The notes under the pieces: generated by a model
The model's input: the letters and a program-made list of their open reading frames with translations, nothing else
What the model was told of the DNA's origin: nothing
Databases searched by the model: none
Position numbers and translations under genes: made by a program
In this document: positions 55,706 through 64,000 of the stretch, in pieces
Numbering within the stretch: position 1 is the stretch's first letter
How the letters are laid out: each line of letters starts with the position of its first letter
Assembly: GCA_037962975.1 (NCBI GenBank)
Contig: CM075673.1
Location: 157,190,667-157,254,666, forward strand
Direction of reading: 5' to 3'
DNA: 64,000 bases
Source of the DNA: Clitoria ternatea
Taxonomy: Eukaryota > Streptophyta > Magnoliopsida > Fabales > Fabaceae

Positions 55706-55865
55706 TTACGTGTAACCGTTTCTCTGTAACCGTTTTTCCTCTTTCTCTTTGCTGTATATAAAGCTCACTTTGTACGCTTCTCCAGCAGAATGAATAATCA
55801 GTTTTCACATCTCCATTTTTGTGCCTTTGTTCAATTCTCATTTCATGAGCTTTAAGTTCCTCTGA
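55677..55865 (+). repeat. 3' LTR of the compact Copia
   Basis: 189 bp, preceded by the purine run TTGTGGGGGGG (the likely PPT) and followed by the CATTT duplication. Confidence 0.9.
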
Positions 55866-56511
55866 CATTTGGCATTTGTTTGATAGTTGTGACTAACAAT
55901 TACCATTCTTTAGTAAAACTTTTAAACACTTTATGAATAAGCTTTTTGTTAGAGTAAGATTTGTCAAGAGTCATAAGATGATTAATAATCAAAGTAAACC
56001 GTTTTTAAAGTTCTAAAATGGTTTCTGTGGAATTCATTTGAAAACTTTCATATTGACTAGTTAAAGTTCCAATTTTAGAGTCTTTAGCATCACTAGTTCC
56101 TTCATGTGTAGTTTGCAAAGTATCTCACATATCTTTAGCAAATTTACATGTAACAATTCTAAAGAATTCATCCAGTCCTAAGATAAGAGTAATAAGATTT
56201 TTGGCCTTATTATATTGAACCTTTTTTTCTTCATTACTAGTCCAATTATCCATAGGTTTTTCAATTTCTTTTTTATCTACTACATTTTTTGGTACATAAG
56301 GACCATTTTCAATTGCATTCCAAATTTTCAAATCAATATATTGAATAACAAATTTTCATTCTTTCTTTTCAAAAAACATACCCTTCACCATTGAAGATCG
56401 GAGGTCTATTTGTGGCACCACCCTCGAGAATAAGAGTATAGGATATTGAGGTCATCATTTCTCTTGAAGCTGTTAAGCTTGATCTACCAAGAGTCAAGCT
56501 CTGATATTACT

Positions 56512-57691
56512 TGTTATCAAGTGGTCTCAATACTCAAGGGGTGAATTGAGTATTTTAAAAAACTTTGAAATGTCTTTAAAAATGGTTCTTATATACTTAA
56601 AAATTACTTAATATATAAAATAATGAGCAAAGTGGAATTTTAATACTCAGCCAGAATAATACAAATACAACGCTAAAATTAAACAATGGCAACAAATATA
56701 AAGAGTTTAAGAAAAAGAGAACTTGCAAACCGATATAATAATTCAACACTTCCACTTGTGGTGTACGTCTAGTCCTTAAGCAAACCACTTGGAGAAATGT
56801 TACTTATTGAAGATTTAAGATACACTCTTGGAGCAATTACACTTTCTCAATTCCCACACTAGAAACTTAATCCTCATAAAATTTGGGTAACTCACCTACT
56901 CTCACAATCTCTCAATGACTCACTTAGGTTCAACAACATAACTCTTAGGAATCAATAATAAGGATTTATAACAGCTATACCCTCTCAAAGGATTAATGAA
57001 ACAAGTTAAAAGCTCAAGAAGGATTAAACTCACAAGAACTAAAAATCTAAGAGCAAAATTCAATAATAAACAAGTACTAATTTCTCTTTTGTGTCTTGTG
57101 TCTTGTCTTCTTGCGATTTGATCCCTATTTATAAGGTCTTGGAGCTTGAAGAATTGGAAGATGCAAGTTAGGGTTCGTGCTCTTTTTTTGGGAGCATATG
57201 ATTACATTTTAGCGTTTTCGTTTTTAAAGCTGATATCTGTCATTTTTTTGCATCATAATCGATTAGACTAACATGCTAATCGATTAGTCCTGATCTAATT
57301 GATTATGATATCTCTGCTAATTGATTACATTAATGAGATATCCTTTTTCTTTTCTTTTTGAATCCTCTAATCGATTATGCCTATTGTGCTAATCGATTAC
57401 ATTAATGAGATTTCCTTTTTCTTTTTCTTTTTAAAACCTCTATTCGATTATGCCTATTGTGTTAATTGATTAATGTGTGATTGATAGCAGTTCTAAGCAC
57501 TTTTACATGATAGTTCTATAGATTTTCATCCTTTTTGCTTATGGATCATATACATGTAATTCTATCAAAATTATGACTGATCATGATACTCTTTGACAAA
57601 TAACTTGATTTCCTTTTATCTTGAACTTGATTTCTTGGGAGGATTTTTCTTGTCATTGTCAAAACCTGTCATCCAAACATATACAAACACA
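56512..57691 (-). repeat. 5' LTR of the old SIRE-type remnant, ~1180 bp
   Basis: It starts TGTTATCAAGTGGTCTCAATACTCA, parallel to the LTR edge at 44485, and ends ATACAAACACA at 57691, parallel to 45346. It contains diverged TAATCGATTA motifs (57255-57480) and a TCCCTATTTATAAGG TATA-like region (~57125). It is longer and much diverged relative to the young LTRs. Confidence 0.75.
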
Positions 57692-59380
57692 TCGACCTAA
57701 ACCATTATGTCCTTCTCGACCACTAGGTAACTCATCGGGATCCTACTTGACCGTTGGAGCCAAAACCGAGAGATGAAATATACCTTACAACCGTCCAAAC
57801 CATACAGAATCATGTACATTCAATTTTAATCACTTTCACTTGATTAATTAATTAATTCTCTCTAATAATTCAATACTAATGGTCATAAAACACTTTAAAC
57901 CATCACAAACAATAAAATTTCTCAACTTAGCCACTCAGACATTCAATTTCTTAATTAGCCAGCCACTCAAGTTTTTGATATTGAATCAATTGATGGCTAC
58001 TCAGGTACACACCATATCTCAATTCTTTGTTCATCATCATTTAATTTCACATCAAACAAAATTCATACTGGCATCATTAACATCCAATTCATATCATAAT
58101 AATACAAAGCCACTCAGGCCTAATAATATTCTTAATCTCATATCAACCACTAATTTACATACCACTTTGATTCAAATCTTATTTACCAACTATTATACAT
58201 CATTTTTTATCATCATACATTTAGAAACTCATTCCAATATATATATATACACTCATATATATTATCCACTTAATTTAAGTAAAAACTACTTATCAATCTC
58301 ATCATTTCATTACTATACAAGTTTTATGCATAAAAATACATATATTTCCATTATTGACATTGCTAATTTCAAGTCTAGCCATAATTCATGTTGTAGATCC
58401 TATTAATCATATATTATGGTTAAATTGGCTAATTAACACTAATTATACCATTTTTTGGAATGCCAACTGACGTCGATTGATATTTCTAAATCAAGTAATA
58501 CTCCCGAACACTCCTTACCTCGATTCCAAGCTTTTGACTTTTGCTCTTGATGTCGGTTATGTTCAATATCTAAAATTTAAGGAATTTACAAAGTGGATTA
58601 TCACTTTGGCCTCCAAACTCAAAACCCAATTTACCGAAACAACTCCAAATACATTATTAAAGCTTCTGAAACTAACCTTAGTTAATTCCGCTTTTGTTCC
58701 CGAGTTCCGCTTTAGTTAACACTTCGCCAACATTCGATTCATAACCTACGAGTACCAAAATGAAGACCTATTAGTAATTCATCAATACCCATCCCTAACA
58801 CTTCCATTTATAATCTTAAAGTGTAAAAAGCAATGAAATCAAAACCCCTTTCATCATGGGTGAAATTCGATTTTAGAAAAAGGTGACTAAAACTAAAAAT
58901 TGAAGCTACCAATGTGTTTATCTCGTTCCCACGAATCCAAATATGAAATTAATTTCAAGATTCGTCAAGAAATTAAGCCCCAATCCTGCCCACGAAGCTC
59001 ACGGTCTTAGAGAGGAAACTGAAGCCTCTCTTTTTTTTCTACAATGATGCGCACGAGAATAGAAAAGGAAAGAATTGAAATGTCATTTTTAATCTCAAGG
59101 GTGATTCATTAATTTCACTATTTCTTTTCTATTTTCTTTTATTTCCTTTAATTAAAACTTTACCTTTTACCCTATGGTAATTTAGATTTTACCATCATTA
59201 TTTAATTCAACTTTAATTTCTTCAATTTCATCACCCAAATTAATTATTCAAATTTTTCGCCAATAAAAAATTCTAATTAATACTTAAATAATCTATAATA
59301 ATTTAGGAAAGTTCCTAAAATAATCCGAATAAATTCTTGTGCAGAAAAATAAATTAAATATCAACATCAGGGATGTTACA
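57692..59380 (-). mobile_element. Truncated LTR-like element related to 46884-50069
   Basis: On the minus strand it starts TGTAACATCCCTGATG at 59380. It shares, in order, an ACTCCTTACCTCGATTCCAAGCTT block (~58510), a GGAGCCAAAACCGAG block (~57755) and AACTCATCGGGATCCTACTTGACC (~57730) with the 46884-50069 element (equivalents near 49300 and 48720). The left part is absent and is replaced by the old SIRE-type LTR ending at 57691. A 175-codon frame inside (57879-58406) is low-complexity Ile/His/Asn-rich and not a gene. Confidence 0.6.
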
Positions 59381-59728
59381 TCATTATCTGTCAAAATTAA
59401 GGTTCTATAAATACAAAATGTTGCTAAACCCTAAAGATAGATAACTCTTATTATCTTGCTGCTCTTTTCTCTTTCTACTAGGTTACTTCTTTCTCTTCCT
59501 AGTTATGTTCTTGATTTTCCTAAAAGGGTTATTATATCTTGAAGGATACGCCTTAGACGAGTAAAGTTGTAAAGGTAATGTTATCACACGCTTCAGTCCA
59601 ATATACCATTTTACTTCTGTAACATTTTCAATGTGAAATATGTTTTAAAACTAGTAGTAACCAGAAAAGGTTATTGATAGATGTTACAAGCTCAATCATA
59701 ACTATTTATTATAAATGTTAATGGTTTT
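59381..59728. other. Spacer without gene
   Basis: CT-rich and AT-rich non-coding DNA with a TCTATAAATAC TATA-like box near 59405. It might be an LTR relic, but nothing further supports that. Confidence 0.4.
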
Positions 59729-59784
59729 TGTTCCCTCCCGGGTTACTCAACAACGAATTTATAATCTTCTCAGCAGTCACATTA

Positions 59785-61032
59785 TCAGAAGGTCCTACCC
59801 CGGGTCTTGAGAGACTCATCATCCTGCTTGGGACTCTCAGACACCAGAATGGTATGGGAAGCAGTTTCCCCTTGAGCCTCCGACTGAATAGTCACCTTCT
59901 CCACTCCTCCTCCTACTTGCTCCTGCACCACGGCTTCATCCCATCGATGCTTCTTCAATGAGCGCCCTGACTCTCTATCCAATCGGGAGCCAGCAGGCAC
60001 TATGGTAATAGGTTGGGCTACAATAACATCAGTGGGCTGCGCTGCAGACACTGCTACGATCGTAGAGCCACTTCCTGGAGCAGTAACTTTCGCCCCTTTT
60101 TCACTATTTCTTTCTTCCCAGCTGCTTTGGGGGTGTCCCTGGGGTACTTCTTCTTCAGATCCTTCAATGAAAGTTTGTGAGGGGCCATGTCACTTGTACA
60201 CATGCGAGAAATCAGCCAAAAGTAAAGTTAGAAAACTTGAACGAAAGTATAAGATAACCTATACTCACATATCCAGGCATCCAACGTCGTTGGATGAGGC
60301 GACAATGCAATCAGTGCCTGGGAACTAAAAAAGATCTTTACATCTTCAAGGAAGAACTTTGCCTCCAACCTCTCGGACAAAGTGAGGTCCTGCCAAAGAA
60401 CCCAAAATTGGACCAGCGTACACGACCAATATAGAGGGAATCGGGGTTGGCCATCAGGAAAGTGCAGAAAATCCTCCCTAGGTGGATCGAGGCCGACTCG
60501 AATCTTGAAAAATCTCATTTTAAAGTTTTTATACGATTGATCGAAAGCTCAAATTAGATCACGGTGGGCCACTCCACTCAAGGAAACCAAACCCACTAGC
60601 ACCTCAACATTGGGAATCTTGGCATTGAAGAAATTAAAAAAAGGGCATGGAAGGAGAGTGGCCAAAATATTAACATAACACCTTAAAACTTTTCACAAAG
60701 ACCCACTCATTCGGGTGAAGGTGGGTGGGGGTGATATTCAAGGCAGTTAAAACCCCGACCTTAAACTTGGAAAAAGCAAAGGACAGATGAAGATGGGAGA
60801 AAAAGGTCTCATACATGAATGTGAAATCCAATTCACGTGGGTCGGTGCGCTCATGGCAGACCCGTTTAGAAGAAGAGCAACTGACACACTCTACGTTCCA
60901 GGCAAAGGAAGAATGGTTGAAGGTACCCCTTTCCCACAATTTAGCTACAGATTCCTCACTCTGAAGGGATGAGGAAATAACCAAAACCTCATCCTTCACC
61001 CAGTCATAAACACCCCCCATAAATGATGCCAT
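59785..61032 (-). pseudogene. Antisense extra ORF, 'putative gypsy type transposon' domain, broken
   Basis: From 61032: MASFMGGVYDWVKDEV; then TFFSHLHLSFAFSKFKVGVL and ALNITPTHLHPNEWVFVKSF. This is the pattern of the plant domain that begins with a position-in-cell motif and a 'LHPN-W' block. The frame breaks at ~60670. A second part (60518-60228) gives FPDGQPRFPLYWS and LTLSERLEAKFFLEDVK, with similarity starting in the bases before its ATG. A third part (60051-59785) is a Gln/Glu-rich tail. Breaks look like frameshifts or unrecognised introns. The product's role is unknown. It is antisense to the 3' LTR of its element. Confidence 0.55.
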
Positions 61033-61770
61033 AACACTCTAAGAAAGAAAGGTAATGAGAAAAAATGGAGCACTAACCTGATAAGTAAGGCAGGAAATGC
61101 TAAGAAGAGACAAGAAAGAAGAAGATGAAGAAGAAGAACTTTGGACAAAAATCCAGCAACGACAACTTCTAGGAAAGCAAGGAAACATAGACAAAGAAGA
61201 AGAAAAGCTTAAAGTTGCAAAATGAGGAAAGGAGCCAAATTTATAGGCAAATAGGTGACCTTCGTTGCTTCAAATCTAACAAAGGGGGTACAAAAAGGGC
61301 TCAAAGCCAACGGACACGATGATTCATACAGCTTCTTTAAATGAAGCGAAGCCCCGTATCCTGAAAAGAAACGCCTTTAATGACATGGGCATACAGAAAT
61401 AGTGTGTCAATCATTACAGGCACATGCAAACGTCCCAAAAGAAGTGACGATTAACAACTCCCCACTACGTGGCAAACAGTTCCCCCACGTGTGGACATTT
61501 TTGAAAAGAATTGATTTCCCATGGCTTGGGTTCCACACACCCCTCGGAATTAGTTCCCCTCGGCTCGGGTTACGCACACCTCTCGGAATTAACCCCATCC
61601 AGTTTGGGCTCACATCACTTCATCCGGGAACGATCATGTGGAATCAACCACTTTGCTTAGAGTTAATTGGGCTTGATCGCTCAAACATTGGAGACTTTGT
61701 GAAGACATCTCAAGCCTGCACTTAGCCACTTCACTCGGCCTACACCTAGAGCTCGTGACTGGGGGGCTCT

Positions 61771-62037
61771 TGTTCCCTCCCGGGTCAGAGGGGGCCCCAT
61801 GGTGCCTCCTCATTCCTTTATTCTAGTAGATAATGATTCTCCATTATCCCATCAAAACAATTATCCTTCCACTTGTGGGCTTGGGCCGGATTTCCCCCTC
61901 CCTCCTGATTAACCATTGTATAAATGTAGCTTATAGGCTCACATTGTAACTTAAGTGATACATTAAATAAAGAGAGTAATCCTAATTTACTAGAGTAATT
62001 CTTTAGGGTGTTGTAAATCACGCTCTTTGTGTGAACA
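61771..62037 (+). repeat. Gypsy 3' LTR, 267 bp
   Basis: TG (61771) to CA (62037), with a TATAAAT box (~61919-61925) and an AATAAA signal (61966-61971). A purine tract lies immediately upstream. No full second copy is present in the window. Confidence 0.65.
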
Positions 62038-62042
62038 ATTTT

Positions 62043-62315
62043 AGTTTAAGCCTTCAAGGAAAATACTCCATTTGTTTTTTTGTGTTAAATATCTCCTTTT
62101 TACTTGATAAATCTATCAATAATATTTTTCCACTAACATGTCACATGAGCATTTTTTTCTATAGATCCTTCAATTAATTAATTAATTAATTCAATTGCTT
62201 ATTATTAAGTTTTTATTTATTTTAAACATGTCACATGACCATTTTTAAAAAAATTTAAAACACATTTAACTATAAATTAATAATGTGAGATGATGTAAAT
62301 ACAATATTTTAATAA

Positions 62316-62351
<36 letters not shown>

Positions 62352-63300
62352 TAATGAAAAAAATTCAAGGAAACAAATTAGTTAGAAAAAAGAGTGTAAG
62401 AACAAAATTTCAGTGAGTACGTATGCGAAGTAAATGAAAAATTAATAAAGGAAAATAAAATAATAAATTAACATAATTTTAAAAAGTCTAAGATCATATA
62501 ATAATTTTTTTAATATAAACAAAACAAGTAAATAAATTATAATTTGAAAATTAAATATAAAAATTATATTTTTTATTGTGCATTGTATTGGTATATATAT
62601 CAGTGAGAAATAAATCTCTCAAGATATTAATTATCATTTATCGAGCACTCAAATAAGGATCTTAGTCACCTCCCTTCTTATTTGATGATGATGTATGTAT
62701 GTTTCGACATGTGAACATATGCAGAACAACTTCAAAAGTTTGTCTGGGTTATTTTTCCCGTAGATTTTGAGCCCGTTTGGTTTAAAATCAAAATCAAGTG
62801 TGCACATCTTTTAGCATTTAATAATGGAAATATATTCCAATCATATTGAATAATAGAGTTTTAAATATATCAAACGATATAAAAAATTAATATTAATCAT
62901 TAGATTTTTTATTTTCATAATTTTATTTCTCTAACTGTTAACTAACAGGATAGGTGTGAACAATTAGAATTCAAAGGTAGTTTAAAGTGATTAAGTCATT
63001 GTCCTTCTAATATCTTTGTTTTCCTTAAAAATTTAAGGAAGCTGTCAAAAAAAAACTTGGAATCCGTGTATTTCATATGTCCGTAAGAGATTTTGTCCAT
63101 TGAGAAATATGACACACACAAGTTGCAGGCTTGCAGCAACCTTCATGCAAATCAGAAACCAATTCTTTGCAGATATTAATAATATTATAATTAAATCATT
63201 TAATCAAAATCAGTTTAGCAGCATGAATACAACACAACCTCATCAACTATGTCTCATATTCATTCATATGCAAAAGTGGAACATTGATGTGATCGTGAGA
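62043..63300. other. AT-rich intergenic spacer with (TA)n microsatellite
   Basis: A TA dinucleotide run lies at ~62320-62346. ATTAATTAATTAATTAATTC is at ~62175. No gene or element ends were recognised. It probably separates the transposon cluster from the host gene on the right. Confidence 0.55.
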
Positions 63301-63558
63301 TGAGTGTGTATAAAATCTCTCTCTACATAGTAAACCAAATGGTGGGCTATTCCCATCAAAATCATGAACATAGACCCTTCAACACAACATTTCATACTAT
63401 TTACAATAGGGAAAGCAATAGGTGCAAAATGTCAACAAATCACCGGAAAAGAATTGATATTTGGAACTAAATGCTGTCAGCAATGCTCTTGATCTGTACC
63501 CACATCCATGCCCGATTGATGATCCAAGGAATTATAATCTTGTGTTACCTTTAAGGAT

Positions 63559-64000
63559 CTAGCTAGCTGACGCAGATTCATCGTCTCCATATTCAGAAGC
63601 TGAGCTAGCAGCATCCATCTCCTTCCCTGGACATTCAACACACTCAGCAACTTCATTGTTGTAATTTTCAAAATCAAGACACCTATTTGAAGGTGTCAAG
63701 TTTTCTTTCTTGACAACATTAAACACTATCCCATTATGGATCCTTTCAGGTTGCAAAAGATCACCTTCAGTTACCAGTAGGCTAGACCCATTAACCACCC
63801 TGTTCCCAATTTCCTTTTGCTCAGATTCTGTGGTCTCAAAGTTCCTATCTTGTGTTGTCAGCCTGGGGCTATGATACTGGAAATCATGAGGGTTAGCATG
63901 ACCCACTAAGCCTCTATTTTGTTCAGTATCAACATCCAAGTTTTGGAGAAAGTCAATGAACATATTTGCTGAAGTAGTTCTCATCAAAGGCCCACCAGAT
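63559..64000 (-). CDS. C-terminal part of an unrecognised host protein (3' end of a gene)
   Basis: The minus-strand frame is open from the window edge (64000) to the TAG stop at 63559, about 147 codons. It reads through SGGPLMRTTSANMFIDFLQNLD and ends EYGDDESASAS. There is no in-frame stop upstream, so the ATG at 63987 is probably internal and the gene continues past the window. Composition is hydrophilic and acidic, with a Ser/Asp/Glu-rich tail typical of a disordered C-terminus. No membrane span or zinc motif is visible. No transposon family resembles it. The downstream ~250 bp (63310-63558) would be the 3' UTR. I do not recognise the family. Confidence 0.55.
   Translation of the reverse strand, partial: SGGPLMRTTSANMFIDFLQNLDVDTEQNRGLVGHANPHDFQYHSPRLTTQDRNFETTESEQKEIGNRVVNGSSLLVTEGDLLQPERIHNGIVFNVVKKENLTPSNRCLDFENYNNEVAECVECPGKEMDAASSASEYGDDESASAS

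Larger units (their letters stand above)
51105..55865 (+). mobile_element. Compact Copia retrotransposon, 4761 bp, TSD CATTT
   Basis: Two 189-bp LTRs (51105-51293 and 55677-55865) differ at two sites that I can see (both T/C), about 1%. They are flanked by the perfect duplication CATTT (51100-51104 and 55866-55870). The primer-binding site TGGTATCAGAGC follows the first LTR directly, and a TTGTGGGGGGG purine tract precedes the second. One gag-pol frame is interrupted by a single TAG. LTR ends read TAACAG...CTCTGA rather than TG...CA. Confidence 0.92.
50980..57691 (-). pseudogene. Old SIRE-type Copia remnant (gag fragment plus 5' LTR), split by a younger Copia
   Basis: 50980-51104 and 55866-56475 together match the antisense gag of the SIRE-type element at 43700-44430. 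The readable part is IWNAIENGPYVPKNVVDKKE (56331-56270), equivalent to IWNTIENGPYIPMH. A primer-binding site relic (TCTGATATTAC, ~56500) and an LTR (56512-57691) follow. Everything beyond the first part of gag (pol, 3' LTR) is missing on the left. Stops and indels are frequent. The Copia at 51105-55865 is inserted within gag, so the remnant is older. Confidence 0.8.
59729..62037 (+). mobile_element. Internally deleted Ty3/gypsy element with antisense ORF and 3' LTR
   Basis: The 3' LTR (61771-62037) starts TGTTCCCTCCCGGG after a purine tract GACTGGGGGGCTCT. The same 14 bases TGTTCCCTCCCGGG occur at 59729-59742, where a 5' LTR would begin, but the following sequence is internal. Flanks GTTTT (59724-59728) and ATTTT (62038-62042) match at 4 of 5 bases. 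Between lies an antisense gene of the 'putative gypsy type transposon' kind, known as an extra antisense ORF in plant Tat-lineage elements. This suggests deletion of most of the 5' LTR, gag and pol. Confidence 0.55.

Noticed and set aside
57879..58406. 175-codon ORF
   Set aside because: Ile/His/Asn-rich low complexity in AT-rich LTR sequence.
1..64000. CRISPR arrays, tRNA or rRNA genes
   Set aside because: Tandem repeats here lack regular unique spacers and belong to LTRs or satellites. No tRNA or rRNA sequence was recognised; the TGGTATCAGAGC sites are primer-binding sites only.

Overview
The window looks like plant nuclear DNA from a repeat-rich, probably heterochromatic region. I infer a legume, most likely of the bean/cowpea/soybean tribe. 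The reasons are AT-rich DNA, layered LTR retrotransposons, a SIRE-type Copia element, and LTRs packed with the palindromes TAATCGATTA and CTCGCTTAAGCGAG, which I associate with legume repeats. The species assignment is from memory, not from a search. Nearly all coding sequence belongs to transposable elements. The one likely host-gene piece is a partial 3' end at the right edge (63559-64000, minus strand).

Layout, left to right. 1-1680: about ten copies of a ~163-bp tandem repeat. 1801-6353: a 4.55-kb solo-LTR-like element with a perfect 5-bp target duplication. 7423-14691: a decayed CACTA (En/Spm) transposon with TNP2-like and Transposase_24/Ulp1-like genes and 3' subterminal repeats; a 595-bp solo LTR sits inside its TNP2 exon. 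15160-16168: a Ty3/gypsy integrase relic split by a 544-bp hAT-like element. 16175-24476: a three-deep nest, with an outer LTR split by an opposite-strand LTR, itself split by a PIF/Harbinger-like element. 25472-26954: another solo LTR. 27281-27988: a TRIM-like repeat pair.

29010-45756 is a Mutator-like element (MULE) with diverged long terminal inverted repeats. It carries a MURA transposase pseudogene (plus strand) and a convergent plant-mobile-domain (PMD) pseudogene (minus strand). A 9281-bp SIRE-type Copia element (36066-45346, minus strand) interrupts it. That element has equal 862-bp LTRs that differ at about five sites, a perfect target duplication, gag, a pol broken by two stops, an extra ORF downstream of pol, and a 123-bp-arm palindrome near the polypurine tract.

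45757-59380 holds a MITE-like element, two related LTR-like elements (one with a 23-bp tandem array), and an old SIRE-type remnant. A compact 4761-bp Copia element (51105-55865) with non-canonical LTR ends and a single in-frame stop is inserted in that remnant. 59729-62037 is an internally deleted Ty3/gypsy element with an antisense extra ORF and a 3' LTR. 62043-63300 is AT-rich spacer.

No prokaryotic features, CRISPR arrays, rRNA or tRNA genes were seen. The genes do not form a host pathway. They are transposition machinery in several states of decay, and the nesting gives relative ages. I did not find a clear new biological system. The best candidates for follow-up are the palindrome arrays recurring in unrelated retroelements, the large palindrome in the SIRE-type element, and the MULE that pairs a transposase with a PMD gene.
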